A stretch of DNA of 64,000 nt, from the NCBI GenBank assembly GCA_963665075.1, contig OY762063.1, positions 1,612,001 to 1,676,000 on the forward strand. The letters are read 5' to 3'. Position numbers and translations under genes: made by a program. The notes under the pieces were generated by a model. The model saw only the letters and a list, made by a program, of their open reading frames with translations. It made no database searches and had not been told where the DNA came from. The DNA is from JAPULR01 sp963665075 (lineage in GTDB: Bacteria > Chloroflexota > Dehalococcoidia > Lucifugimonadales > GCA-2712585). Below, in pieces: positions 34,615-43,360 of this stretch; the first letter of the stretch is position 1, and every line of letters starts with the position of its first letter.

Positions 34615-34998
34615 ATGCGAATTACACTCACCAGCGTTTTCGTAAGCGAGCAGGACGAAGCTCTGAGGTTCTACACGGAGACCCTCGGCTTTGTGAAGAA
34701 ACATGACGTCCCTGTGGGGGAATTCAAGTGGCTTACCGTCGTCTCGCCCGATGACCCGGATGGAACCGAGCTTCTGCTTGAACCAAATGAAAACCCGGTA
34801 GCGCAGGCATATCAGAAAGGGATTTTCGACCAAGGCATCCCGGCGGCGTCCTTTAGCGTTACGGACATCCATGCAGAGTATGAGAGACTGAAGGCACTGG
34901 GTGTAGCTTTTACGATGGAGCCAACAGAATTGGCCAACGTCACTGTTGCGGTCTTCGACGACACCTGCGGCAACCTGATCCAACTAATGCAGACGTAA
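34615..34998 (+). CDS. VOC family protein in the ArsR unit
   Basis: A 127-residue VOC protein (TSVFVSEQDEALRFYTETLGF, then TVVSPDDPDGTELLLEPN and AVFDDTCGNLIQLMQT). Two beta-alpha-beta-beta-beta units are visible, and the E and H/Q residues typical of metal-binding members are present at family positions, but no substrate can be named. It has AGGAGG before its ATG and shares the ArsR promoter, so its level is probably set by that repressor. Confidence 0.86.
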   Translation: MRITLTSVFVSEQDEALRFYTETLGFVKKHDVPVGEFKWLTVVSPDDPDGTELLLEPNENPVAQAYQKGIFDQGIPAASFSVTDIHAEYERLKALGVAFTMEPTELANVTVAVFDDTCGNLIQLMQT

Positions 34999-35059
34999 CG
35001 ACGATCGACCAAACTGCCCTGTTTGGGACACGGGAGCAGTCTAGCCCGTCCAGGCATAG

Positions 35060-35137
35060 TGGTGGGCCGTCAGGGATTCGAACCCTGGACACCCGGATTA
35101 AAAGTCCGGTGCTCTGACCGAGCTGAGCTAACGGCCC
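35060..35137 (-). tRNA. tRNA-Lys (anticodon TTT)
   Basis: The minus strand folds as a full cloverleaf: acceptor GGGCCGT/ACGGCCC, D arm GCTC...GAGC, anticodon stem CCGGA with loop CTTTTAA (anticodon TTT), and T arm CAGGGTTCGAATCCCTG. The terminal CCA is encoded (35060-35062 on the plus strand reads TGG). The 5' end is at 35137. It reads AAA and, by wobble, AAG. Confidence 0.95.
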
Positions 35138-35338
35138 TCGTTGCAGGTATGCTATTGTACGCAGCCCGCCGTCGGGTTTTCAATGACGGTTTGGCAGTTG
35201 AGGACGTCGCTGGGAGACGAAGATGGATTCCCGCCCCCGTCTTCACGGGGGCAGGCTCTGCGCGGGAATGACGGATAGGGTTCTTCGTTGTTATCCGCGC
35301 CCCTAGGTGGTATCCTGCCAGGTTGGGGAGGACAGAGG

Positions 35339-36007
35339 ATGTACGACTTTCATACGCATACTTTTTTGAGCGACGGCGTTCTTTCGCCGATTGAGCTTAT
35401 CCGGCGGGCCTACGTGCGCGGCTACAAGGTCATCGCCATCACGGACCACGTGGGATTCGGCAACCTGGAGTTGGTGGTCAAGACGCTGGCCATCGACTGC
35501 GCCAAGGCTTCCTCGCGGTGGGACATTCTGGCGATTCCCGGCGTGGAGATTACCCACGTGCCCAAGGAGGACATCGACCTGTGCGCGCGGGAGGCGAAGG
35601 CGATGGGGGCGCGGCTGGTGAACGTGCACGGCGAAACGATGGTGGAGCCGGTGGAGCCGGGCACCAACGCCGCATCCATCAGTTCCGCCTACGTGGACGT
35701 TCTGGCGCATCCTGGGCTGCTGACGCCGGAGGAGGCGCGGATGGCCCGTCGGAACGGGACGTTTCTGGAGATTTCTGCCAGGAAGGGGCACAGCCTGAGC
35801 AATGGGCACGTGGCGAAGACGGCGCTCTCGGAGGAGGCGTCGATGATTCTGGACTCGGACGCTCATGCGCCGGAGGACTTGCTGACGCCGGAGTTGTGTT
35901 ACCGGGTTGCCCGCGGCGCGGGGTTGACGGAGGAGCAGACGGAGATGCTGCTGCACCGGAATCCGAATTTGCTGTTGGAGAAGCTGGGGTATGCGGCGCG
36001 GGTTTAG
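35339..36007 (+). CDS. PHP-domain phosphoesterase (histidinol-phosphatase-like)
   Basis: A 222-residue PHP protein: MYDFHTHTFLSDG with metal ligands H5 and H7, YKVIAITDHVGFGN, PGVEITHV, and ILDSDAHAPED near the end. The family hydrolyses phosphate esters with a trinuclear metal site, and includes HisK-type histidinol phosphatases and 3',5'-nucleotide phosphatases. No histidine gene is near, so the substrate is open. ATG at 35339 follows GGGGAGGACAGAGG; the longer frame upstream overlaps a repeat region. Confidence 0.85.
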   Translation: MYDFHTHTFLSDGVLSPIELIRRAYVRGYKVIAITDHVGFGNLELVVKTLAIDCAKASSRWDILAIPGVEITHVPKEDIDLCAREAKAMGARLVNVHGETMVEPVEPGTNAASISSAYVDVLAHPGLLTPEEARMARRNGTFLEISARKGHSLSNGHVAKTALSEEASMILDSDAHAPEDLLTPELCYRVARGAGLTEEQTEMLLHRNPNLLLEKLGYAARV

Positions 36008-36130
36008 GGGGAAGAACACCCTCACCCCTTCGACCGGCTCAGGACAGGCTTAATCCTCTCCCTCAAGGGAGAGGGGGTTGTGGATAGGAAGGGATGGATT
36101 CCCGCCTACGCGGGAATGACGGGGGTGGGG

Positions 36131-37105
36131 TTAGGGGAGGGGGGCGTAGGGGGAGGGTTCGTGGAGGCGGAAGACTTTGTAGGGGTTCCAGCGGTTGGCG
36201 GAGCGGTCGAACTTCACCACACCGAGAAATCGCCCGTCGCGGGCGTAGAGTCGGTAGTTCTCCAGGTGGCCGGCGTATAGGCCTTGGTGTCCCAACGAGA
36301 CGGGGTGGCCGTTTCTGAGCATCCGCTCCACGCCTTCTTCGACGGACACGGCCTTCATGTTGAGGAGCAGGGAATCCAGGGGAAGAATCATCTCCTTCCA
36401 CCGCTTCTCCTCCACTGCCTGCTCGAACTGTTCCAAAGTCACGGCGTCCTCGATGCGGAAGCCGCCGGTGCGAAGGCGAACGAGACCGGAAGTGTGAGCG
36501 CCGCAACCCAGCATCTCGCCCAAGTCGTGGGCCAGGGAGCGCATATAGACGCCCCGCCCGCACTCGCTTTCCAGGGTAATTACCGGCGGGTTGAAGTCCA
36601 GTAGATCCAGGGTGTAGACCTCCACCTCGCGAGCCTCACGTTCCACCTCTACACCCTGCCGGGCCAGCTCGTAGAGGCGCTTGCCGCCCTTCTTGAGGGC
36701 GCTGTGCATGGGCGGCTTCTGTAGAATCGACCCACGAAAGGCATCCAAGGCTTCCTCCACCTGTTCGCGAGTGATGTGGGAGGCGTCGCGCTCCTCGACA
36801 ACCTGTCCTTCGGCGTCGTAGGTGTCGGTGGAGACGCCGAGACGCACATCCATCCGGTAGCCCTTGGTCTCGTTGATGAGGTGCTCCATGAGGCGGGTGG
36901 CCTGACCGAAGCAGATGGGCAGGATGCCGGATGCGAGGGGGTCGAGGGTGCCGCCGTGGCCCACCCGCTTCCTCATTCCGGTTAGCCGCTTCACCTTCCG
37001 CACAACGTCCATTGAGGTGGAGCCAACGGACTTGTTCACCACGAGGAAGCCGTTGACCAGAGGCCCCTGTTGTCCACCCCTTCGCCCGCGCCTGTGCCGC
37101 GACAT
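36131..37105 (-). CDS. truB: tRNA pseudouridine(55) synthase TruB
   Basis: A 324-residue pseudouridine synthase with the catalytic aspartate D55 in HGGTLDPLASGILP, and the family segments GFLVVNKSVGSTSMDVV, YRMDVRLGVSTDTYDAEG and GVYMRSLAHDLGEMLGCGAH. It converts U55 in the T loop of tRNAs. The C-terminal part carries a PUA-like domain. It begins in the stop codon of rbfA (TGATG) and is the last gene of the nusA-ylxR-infB-rbfA-truB operon. Confidence 0.95.
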   Translation of the reverse strand: MSRHRRGRRGGQQGPLVNGFLVVNKSVGSTSMDVVRKVKRLTGMRKRVGHGGTLDPLASGILPICFGQATRLMEHLINETKGYRMDVRLGVSTDTYDAEGQVVEERDASHITREQVEEALDAFRGSILQKPPMHSALKKGGKRLYELARQGVEVEREAREVEVYTLDLLDFNPPVITLESECGRGVYMRSLAHDLGEMLGCGAHTSGLVRLRTGGFRIEDAVTLEQFEQAVEEKRWKEMILPLDSLLLNMKAVSVEEGVERMLRNGHPVSLGHQGLYAGHLENYRLYARDGRFLGVVKFDRSANRWNPYKVFRLHEPSPYAPLP

Positions 37106-37461
37106 CAGCCGGCCTCCCCGTCGGAATTCATCCGGTTCATGGCGCGGCTGATGGCCTCGCTAAGTTCCAGCGAATCGTCGGGCACGAAGGTCAGGCTGGG
37201 GATGTATCGGAGGGGGAGCGCGTCTCCCAACTCCCTGCGGATGTAGCCGGAGGCGGCGGTGAGTCCCTGCAAAACTTCATCCTTCTTTTCCGGCGATGCA
37301 AGCACGCTGAAGTAGACCTTTGCAGTCTTGAGGTCGGGGGAAGCGTCCACGCGGGTGATGCTGATGACGCAACGAAGCCGGGGGTCGCGCAGGTCCACCT
37401 GGATGAGGCGGCTCATCTCCTGACGAAGGAGTTCGTTGATCCTTCGGATACGCCTGTTCAT
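37105..37461 (-). CDS. rbfA: 30S ribosome-binding factor RbfA
   Basis: A 118-residue KH-fold protein (RIRRINELLRQEMSRLIQVDLRDPRL, in the first 34 residues; then ITRVDASPDLKTAKVYFSVL and LPLRYIPSLTFVPDDSLE). RbfA helps mature the 16S rRNA 5' end and the 30S subunit. It lies 19 bp after infB and overlaps truB, the usual order in bacteria. Confidence 0.94.
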   Translation of the reverse strand: MNRRIRRINELLRQEMSRLIQVDLRDPRLRCVISITRVDASPDLKTAKVYFSVLASPEKKDEVLQGLTAASGYIRRELGDALPLRYIPSLTFVPDDSLELSEAISRAMNRMNSDGEAG

Positions 37462-37480
37462 GGGACGGGCCGCCGGAAGG

Positions 37481-39268
37481 CTACGCTCGGCTCCTCTCCC
37501 TGCGATGGGTCTCGATGACGTCGCCCTCCTGGAAGTCTTCGAAGCCGGCGATTCCGATGCCGCACTCGAAGCCGGAGGCGACCTCGTTCACGTCGTCCTT
37601 GAAGCGGCGAAGGCTGGAAACGGAGCTTTCGGCGACGACATTGCCGTTGCGGATGACGCGGGCGGCGATGCCGCGGGTGAGGCGACCATCGTTTACGATG
37701 ACGCCGGCGGCCCGGCCCACGCGGCCCGCGCGGAACACGGCGCGGACGGTGGCCGTGCCCTGCACCACATCCCTGTATGCGGGTTCGAGGATGCCTTTGA
37801 GAGCCTTTTCCACGTCTTCTATCATCTGGTATATGATGTCGTAGGTGCGGATTTCGACGGCCTCCCGCTCGGCGGCGGGTTCGGCGCTGGGCTCCGTGCC
37901 CACGTTGAAGGCCAGGATGATGGCGTCCGAGGCGCTGGCCAGCAGCACGTCGCTCTCGTTGACGCCGCCGGCGCTGGAGTGGAGGATATTCACCCTGGCC
38001 GAGGTGGTGTCCAGCCGTTGCAGGGCGCCGCGAACGGCCTCCACGCTGCCGTGGGCGTCGGCCTTGATGATGAGGCTCAGTTCCTTTGCGTCGCCGGCGG
38101 AGATGCGGCTCATAACGTCTTCAAGGGTGAGGGCGCGGGAAAGGTTCTGCTCCTCCTCGCCCTTGACCACGTTCTCCTGCACGAGGGCCTTGGCGGTCTT
38201 GGGGTTGGGGGCCACGACGAAGCGGTCGCCCGCCTGGGGTACGGAACGGAAGCCCTGAACTTCCACGGGCACCGCCGGGCCGGCCTGCTTGATTCGCCTG
38301 CGAAGGTCGTTCTCCATTGCCCGGATGCGGCCCCATGCCGTGCCCGCGACGATGCTGTTGCCGACCTTGAGGGTGCCGCTCTGTATCAGCAGGGTGGCAA
38401 CCGGCCCGCGGTTTCTGTCCAGCTGGGACTCGATGACCACGCCGGAGGCCGGACTTCCGGGGTTGGCCTTCAACTCGGAAATCTCCGCCACCACCAGAAT
38501 GCTCTCCAGCAGGTCGTCTATACCCATCCGGTTCTTGGCGGAAACGGGGACGCCGATGACCTCTCCACCGAAGTCCTCCAGCACGAGGGAGTATTCCAGC
38601 AGCTGGCTCTTGACCCGGTCGGGCCGGGCGTTGGGCAGGTCAATCTTGTTGATGGCGACGATGATGGGCAGTTCGGCGGCGCGGGCGTGGTCGATGGCTT
38701 CCACGGTTTGGGGCATGACGCCATCGTCGGCGGCCACCACGAGGATGGCGATGTCCGTGACCTGGGCGCCTCGGGCGCGGATGGCGGTGAAGGCCTCGTG
38801 GCCGGGGGTGTCGAGGAAGGTTATCTTCTCGCTGTTGTACTCAACCTGGTAGGCGCCGATGTGCTGGGTGATGCCGCCCACCTCGCCCTCGGTGATGCGA
38901 CTGTCGCGGATGGTGTCGAGGAGGGTGGTCTTGCCGTGGTCCACGTGGCCGAGGATGGTGACGACGGGACTGCGGGGCTTCGTGTCGGCATCGTCGTCGC
39001 GGAAGGCTTCGAGAACGTCGGTTACGGGGGTCTTGGCCCGCTCTTCGGGCTTGGCGCGATAGCCGAAGGCGGGGGTGACCGTCGCCGCCAGGTCGAAGTC
39101 GATGACCTGGTTGATGGCGGCCATGACGCCGTTTCGCATAAGCTGCTTGATAACGTCGATGGGGCTGACCCGCAACAGGTCCGCCAGGTGCTTTACGGTG
39201 AGGGTGGGAGGAAGCTGCACCTCTCTGGGGGCCGCTCTCCGCGTCCTTGTCGTTCTAGTAGTAGTCAT
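37481..39268 (-). CDS. infB: Translation initiation factor IF-2
   Basis: A 595-residue, short-form IF-2. Residues 20-70 form an IF2_N domain (LTVKHLADLLRVSPIDVIKQL). The GTPase follows with VTILGHVDHGKTTLLDTIR, the DTPGHEAF switch and INKIDLPN. Domains 2 and 3 and a C-terminal fMet-tRNA-binding domain complete it. The long, variable N-terminal extension of E. coli IF-2 is missing, as in many non-proteobacterial proteins. Its ATG overlaps the ylxR stop (ATGA), so translation is coupled. Confidence 0.96.
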   Translation of the reverse strand: MTTTRTTRTRRAAPREVQLPPTLTVKHLADLLRVSPIDVIKQLMRNGVMAAINQVIDFDLAATVTPAFGYRAKPEERAKTPVTDVLEAFRDDDADTKPRSPVVTILGHVDHGKTTLLDTIRDSRITEGEVGGITQHIGAYQVEYNSEKITFLDTPGHEAFTAIRARGAQVTDIAILVVAADDGVMPQTVEAIDHARAAELPIIVAINKIDLPNARPDRVKSQLLEYSLVLEDFGGEVIGVPVSAKNRMGIDDLLESILVVAEISELKANPGSPASGVVIESQLDRNRGPVATLLIQSGTLKVGNSIVAGTAWGRIRAMENDLRRRIKQAGPAVPVEVQGFRSVPQAGDRFVVAPNPKTAKALVQENVVKGEEEQNLSRALTLEDVMSRISAGDAKELSLIIKADAHGSVEAVRGALQRLDTTSARVNILHSSAGGVNESDVLLASASDAIILAFNVGTEPSAEPAAEREAVEIRTYDIIYQMIEDVEKALKGILEPAYRDVVQGTATVRAVFRAGRVGRAAGVIVNDGRLTRGIAARVIRNGNVVAESSVSSLRRFKDDVNEVASGFECGIGIAGFEDFQEGDVIETHRRERSRA

Positions 39269-39561
39269 GGCGTCTCATTTTCCGCGACAATTCCTTGCCA
39301 CTGGGTGTACTCGGCCCACAGATGCTCCCGGGCTTGGGAGGGGATGACTGAACGGAACGCTCTCTCCAAAAGCCCCTTCTCCAAGACCTTCCGCCAGCAT
39401 TCCCGGCTGTGGCAGAGATAGCCTCCCCGACCGTGCTTGACGCGCTTGAAGTCTATCTCAACCCGATCGGGCGCGGCGCGGACGAGGCGCACCAGCCGGC
39501 GCTGGGGCTGCTTTACGCCGCAGGCCAAGCAGGTGCGAAGGGGCACGTGTCGGGTTCTCAC
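39265..39561 (-). CDS. ylxR: YlxR (DUF448) RNA-binding protein
   Basis: A 98-residue protein with the YlxR signature PLRTCLACGVKQPQRRLVRLVR and later GRGGYLCHSRECWRK. YlxR lies between nusA and infB in most bacteria, as here. It binds RNA and has been linked to RNase P and to transcription control. Start: ATG at 39561, 28 bp after the nusA stop. Confidence 0.92.
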   Translation of the reverse strand: MRTRHVPLRTCLACGVKQPQRRLVRLVRAAPDRVEIDFKRVKHGRGGYLCHSRECWRKVLEKGLLERAFRSVIPSQAREHLWAEYTQWQGIVAENETP

Positions 39562-39589
39562 CTCTTCTCATAGCCTCCCTGGTTGGCGA

Positions 39590-41149
39590 TTATCTTCTGC
39601 GGGCTTTGGCCCTCCTCCTGCCCCGGCCGCGGCGGGAGCGGCCTTCGCGACTGCCCCGTTCGAAGTCCAGGATGTCCTCGGCGAAGCGGATCTTGCCGGC
39701 GTCGGGGGTAAGCTGGGGTATTTCCCAGATTTCGTCGCCCATCTCCTCGAAGGGTTCTTCTTCCTCTTCTTCGACGACGGCCTCTTCGACCATAATGTCG
39801 TCCAGAGTGAAGGCGTCCATCTCGTCCTGTAGAACCGGTGCCTCCTCGGTTTCCTCCACTTCCTGAACGGCGGCTTCTTCCTGGGCCAGAATCTCTTCCA
39901 GCACCTCTTCGAGGACGGGGGCGGCGACGGTTTCCGTCTGCTGGGCGGCTTCCTCTTCCTCGATCTTCCTGATTTCTTCTTCCAGTATCCGATCTTCTTC
40001 CGCGGCGGCGGCCTGCTCGGCAGCCAGCTTTTCGGCCTCTTCCCTGGCTTTAGCCTCGGCTTCGGCGGCGGCTTCAATCTCCAGCTTGATCTGGGCCTTT
40101 TCGGCCTCCCACTCGGACATGCTCTTGATGTCGAGATTCCAGCCGGTGAGCTTGGCGGCGAGGCGGGCGTTCTGTCCCTCCTTGCCGATGGCGAGGGAAA
40201 GCTGGCGTTCCGGCACCACCACAACGGCGCCGTGGTCGTCCTCGTCGGCGACCACCTGCACGACTTCGGCGGGGCTGAGGGCGTTGGTTATGAAGCGCTT
40301 GAGGTCCCTATCCCAGCGAACCACGTCAATCTTTTCGCCCTGAAGCTCGTTGACGATATTCTGGATGCGGTTGCCCCTCATGCCGATGCAGGAGCCGATG
40401 GGGTCTACGCCGTCCTGCAGAGCGATGACGGCGACCTTGCTGCGGGAGCCGGCCTCGCGGGCGATGGAGCGGATTTCGACGATGCCGTTGTAGACTTCCG
40501 GCACCTCAAGCTCGAAGAGGCGGCGGAGCAGCTGGGAGTGGCGGCGGGAGACGATGATTTCCGGCCCGCGGGGACTGCGGTTGACTTCCATAGCGTAGAC
40601 CTTGAGGCGCTGGCCCCGGCGGTAACGCTCGGTGGGAACCTGCTCGTCCGGGGGCAGGATGGCTTCGGCCCGGTCCAGTTCGACGACGAGGCCGCGGCCT
40701 ATTTCGCTCTGGCCGACGACGCCTGAGATGATGTCGTCCACCCGCTTGGCGAACTCTTCGTAGACCATCTCGCGCTCGGCCTCGCGGAGGCGTTGGAGGA
40801 CCACCTGCTTGGCGGTCTGGGCGGCGATGCGGCTGGCCTGGTGGGAGAGGGATTCCATCTCCAGTTCCTGGCCTAGGACCGCGTCCTTGCGGATGGACAA
40901 GGCGTCGGCGAGGGCGATTTCCGTCTTGTCGTCCTCCACCGCCTCAACGACGGTCTTGAGGGTATGGGCGCTAATGTCGCCGGTGTTGGGGTTGAGCTTG
41001 ACGGCGATGTTCACGCCGTCGCCGTAGCTGTCCTTCTTGAAGGCGGAAACCAGCGCGGCCTCGATGGCCTTGAGCACCTCCTCCTTCGGAAGGTGGCGCT
41101 CCGCCGCAAGCTGTGTCAACGCTATGAGGAAGTCGCTCTTCAAAGCCAT
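39590..41149 (-). CDS. nusA: Transcription termination/antitermination factor NusA with long acidic-basic tail
   Basis: About 519 residues. The first 345 form the usual core: N-terminal RNA polymerase-binding domain (SDFLIALTQLAAERHLPKEEV), S1 domain, and KH1/KH2 (DGVDPIGSCIGMRGNRIQNI, then LSLAIGKEGQNARLAAKLTGW). A further 170 residues form a charged extension, first Glu/Ala-rich (EEDRILEEEIRKIEEEEAAQ) and ending in an Arg-rich block (SRRGRGRRRAKARRR). NusA modulates pausing, termination and antitermination. rimP, usually just upstream, is missing. ATG at 41149 is preferred to the GTG at 41152. Confidence 0.94.
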   Translation of the reverse strand: MALKSDFLIALTQLAAERHLPKEEVLKAIEAALVSAFKKDSYGDGVNIAVKLNPNTGDISAHTLKTVVEAVEDDKTEIALADALSIRKDAVLGQELEMESLSHQASRIAAQTAKQVVLQRLREAEREMVYEEFAKRVDDIISGVVGQSEIGRGLVVELDRAEAILPPDEQVPTERYRRGQRLKVYAMEVNRSPRGPEIIVSRRHSQLLRRLFELEVPEVYNGIVEIRSIAREAGSRSKVAVIALQDGVDPIGSCIGMRGNRIQNIVNELQGEKIDVVRWDRDLKRFITNALSPAEVVQVVADEDDHGAVVVVPERQLSLAIGKEGQNARLAAKLTGWNLDIKSMSEWEAEKAQIKLEIEAAAEAEAKAREEAEKLAAEQAAAAEEDRILEEEIRKIEEEEAAQQTETVAAPVLEEVLEEILAQEEAAVQEVEETEEAPVLQDEMDAFTLDDIMVEEAVVEEEEEEPFEEMGDEIWEIPQLTPDAGKIRFAEDILDFERGSREGRSRRGRGRRRAKARRR

Positions 41150-41175
41150 CACCTCTCACAACAGCATTAAATCAA

Positions 41176-41199
41176 GAAAGCGGGTGTTCGCCCGCTTTC
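41176..41199 (-). promoter_or_regulatory. Hairpin in the nusA leader
   Basis: Perfect 9-bp arms GAAAGCGGG and CCCGCTTTC with a 6-base loop, followed in the nusA direction by TTGATTT, 24-30 bp before the nusA start. It could be an attenuator or protein site; the T tract is weak for a full terminator. Confidence 0.5.
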
Positions 41200-41303
41200 C
41201 ACACAAGTTCCCCGTGGGAAGAATCCCCGTGAGTATATCACCGAGATTCTAGCTGTGCAAGTTGCGGGCGATTTTGGACGCACTAGGGCATAGACCCTGA
41301 AAG

Positions 41304-41427
41304 GGAGTCCTTCGCGTAACTGCCAGATGCATCATCCTCTCCACCAGAATCACCCCCATCTCAATCTTCCCCCGTCAAGGGGGAAGAGGCTAATCGACGC
41401 CTCTGGGAGGGTTATGCAAGGGTCCCC
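41304..41427. mobile_element. Third copy of the 124-bp inverted-repeat element
   Basis: Left end GGAGTCCTTCGCGTAAC (41304-41320) and right end GTTATGCAAGGGTCCCC (41411-41427) pair as imperfect inverted repeats. The interior keeps the CTTCCCCC...GGGGGAAG hairpin seen at 24473. It lies between the nusA leader and the convergent-side end of the MoeB-like gene, in a 300-bp gap that is otherwise non-coding. Confidence 0.6.
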
Positions 41428-41453
41428 GTTGAGGGGGAAGGGAGAAGAGGGGG

Positions 41454-42299
41454 CTAGTCGGCGGGGACGGCGGCGGTCGCTTCCGTCAGGGAGGGGAGGC
41501 CGCAGAAGATTTCGTAGTCGATGAGCTCCGTCACGGTGGGGTTTTCGCCGCAGAGGGGGCAGGCGGGGTTTCGCTTCATCCGAACTTCGCGGAAGTCCAT
41601 AGAAAGGGCGTCTATGAGAAGTAGGCGCGACTGGAGACTTTCGCCGATGCCGAGGATGAGCTTCAACGCTTCCGTCGCCTGAATGCTTCCCACCAGGCCG
41701 GTGAGGGCGCCAAGGACTCCGGCTTCGGCGCAGTTGGGGACCATGCCGGGCGGCGGGGGCGTGGGGAAGAGGCACCGGTAGCAGCCGCTTCCGGGGATGA
41801 ACACCGTCGCCTGCCCGTCGAAGATGAGGATGCTGCCGTCCACCAGGGGCTTGCCCAGCAGGTAGCAGGCGTCGTTGACCAGGTAGCGGCAGGGGAAGTT
41901 GTCGGCGCCGTTGATGACGATGTCGTACTGGCTGACTATCTCCATCGCGTTTTCGGAGGAGAGCATAGTCTCGTGGACAACCACTTCCACGTCGGGGTTG
42001 TAGGCGTGAAGGGAGTCCTGGGCGGAGACTACCTTGGGGCGGCCCACGTCGTCGTTGTGATGCAGGATCTGGCGCTGTAGGTTGGAAACTTCCACCACGT
42101 CGAAGTCGACGATGCCGACGGTGCCCACGCCGGCGAGGGCGAGGTAGACGGCGGAGGGGGAGCCGAGGCCGCCGGCGCCGACAATCAGCACCTTGGCGTT
42201 GATGAGCTTGCGCTGGCCCAGGCTGCCCACCTGACCCATGATGATGTGCCTGCTGTAACGCTTGACCTGCTGGGGCGTGAGCGCCCTTGCCTGTGTCAT
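41454..42299 (-). CDS. MoeB/ThiF/HesA-family adenylyltransferase (E1-like)
   Basis: A 281-residue E1-like enzyme: YSRHIIMGQVGSLGQRKL, then the nucleotide loop LIVGAGGLGSPSAVYLA, DFDVVEVSNLQRQILH and NGADNFPCRYLVND. The zinc-binding Cys pairs are seen in CYRCLFP and CPLCG. It adenylates the C-terminal Gly of a ubiquitin-like sulfur carrier such as MoaD or ThiS. No rhodanese domain and no carrier gene is adjacent, so the pathway (molybdopterin, thiamine or cysteine) is undecided. An Rrf2-type regulator is encoded 234 bp upstream on the same strand. Confidence 0.88.
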   Translation of the reverse strand: MTQARALTPQQVKRYSRHIIMGQVGSLGQRKLINAKVLIVGAGGLGSPSAVYLALAGVGTVGIVDFDVVEVSNLQRQILHHNDDVGRPKVVSAQDSLHAYNPDVEVVVHETMLSSENAMEIVSQYDIVINGADNFPCRYLVNDACYLLGKPLVDGSILIFDGQATVFIPGSGCYRCLFPTPPPPGMVPNCAEAGVLGALTGLVGSIQATEALKLILGIGESLQSRLLLIDALSMDFREVRMKRNPACPLCGENPTVTELIDYEIFCGLPSLTEATAAVPAD

Positions 42300-42334
42300 C
42301 TTCTTTCCTCCGTTTGACTATATTGATCGGGACT

Positions 42335-42522
42335 GAGTCGATTCAAGAAACGACTCAACCCAAATTGGGGCGAAATCAGGTGTCGGGTTGGGAGGCGAAT
42401 ATGGTCGAAACCTTCCCTGTCAGGCGTGAATCTCGAGGTTGTGCCTTCTGCGATGCTCCGCAATTTAGATTACACTGGCGGGTTGTCGTTTCATTCTATA
42501 CGGGCTATACGGGAAACGACTC
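42335..42522 (-). promoter_or_regulatory. Repeat-rich leader of the MoeB-like gene
   Basis: The 234-bp spacer holds an inverted repeat GAGTCG (42335-42340)/CGACTC (42351-42356), a second copy of GAAACGACTC (42347-42356 and 42513-42522), and a tandem CTATACGGG pair (42496-42513). These could be regulator sites, possibly for the Rrf2 protein encoded next door. Confidence 0.4.
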
Positions 42523-42533
42523 CTGCTTTCGCT

Positions 42534-42980
42534 TCAATCGTGGACTGCCAGGAGGGCCTTCCGGGCGGATAATTCTCTCTGCCTGACGGCCATGCTGGCG
42601 ATGGTGGTGCTGCTGAGGAGGTCGCGAACGGCCTCCTCGAAGAAGGACCAGACTTCCCGCTGGGCGCAGGTCTCCGAAAGTTCGCAGCAGACGGGTTCGA
42701 CGAGGCAGTCCAGAAGCGGCCCCCGTCCTTCCAACACGGCCATGACCTGGGCCAGGTTGACGTCTTCGGGGCGTCCGGCCAGGACGTGGCCGCCGTTCGG
42801 CCCGCGCCTGCTCTTGGTGAGACCGGCTTTCCGGAGGGAGGTGAGCACCTGTTCCAGATACGCCTCCGGTATGCCCTGGCGACGGGCTATCTGCGCCGTC
42901 TGCTTGGGCGCGTCGAGGTCGCCCTGGGCCAGCTCCACCAGGGCGCGAACGCCGTAATCTACTCGCATGGGAATTCTCAT
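42534..42980 (-). CDS. Rrf2-family transcriptional regulator with Cys cluster
   Basis: A 148-residue winged-helix protein (RIPMRVDYGVRALVELAQGD, then QGIPEAYLEQVLTSLRKAGLTKSRRGPNGGHVLA in its reading helix and wing). The Rrf2 cluster region reads LDCLVEPVCCELSETC, with four cysteines. IscR, NsrR and RsrR use three cysteines here to hold an Fe-S cluster, so a redox-sensing role is plausible. It is encoded upstream of the MoeB-like gene in the same direction, which suggests control of sulfur-transfer functions. Confidence 0.88.
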   Translation of the reverse strand: MRIPMRVDYGVRALVELAQGDLDAPKQTAQIARRQGIPEAYLEQVLTSLRKAGLTKSRRGPNGGHVLAGRPEDVNLAQVMAVLEGRGPLLDCLVEPVCCELSETCAQREVWSFFEEAVRDLLSSTTIASMAVRQRELSARKALLAVHD

Positions 42981-43360
42981 ATCGAAGTTGATTATATCAC
43001 CAGGGTAAATGGCTGTCTATTTGGGGATGGCGCAGGGGAAGGGCTGATTGACGCTGGGATTGTAACACGATGTGGCAGGGGCGACCGGCCGGTCGCCCCT
43101 GCAGGCTGGGTATGGTGGCGGGAATGGCGGGTGGCGCTCGACCCTTCGTCCTTCGACAAGCTTAGGATAAGCGGAGATGGATTCCCGCCTGCGCGGGAAT
43201 GACGGGTGTGGATTTAGGAGGGTGGGATCCCGCTTTTGCGGGAGCAAGAGGGGAGGGGGTGAGGTTTAATTTTGGGGGCGGGGATGGTAGCATTATTGGC
43301 GGAATTTTCTGGCGGGCGGCATTTCGTCCCGCAAACCCTTCCTATAGTTAGAGGAGAGTC
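42981..43360. repeat. Divergent spacer with palindromic repeats
   Basis: 380 bp without a gene between the Rrf2 and rplY starts. It contains a CTTCGACAAGCTTAGGATAA-type repeat near 43155 and the palindrome ATTCCCGCCTGCGCGGGAAT at 43181-43200. GAGGAGAG before 43361 is the rplY ribosome site. Confidence 0.6.

Noticed and set aside
35023..35271. Small protein-coding frame across the tRNA
   Set aside because: The sequence is fully explained by tRNA-Lys with an encoded CCA.
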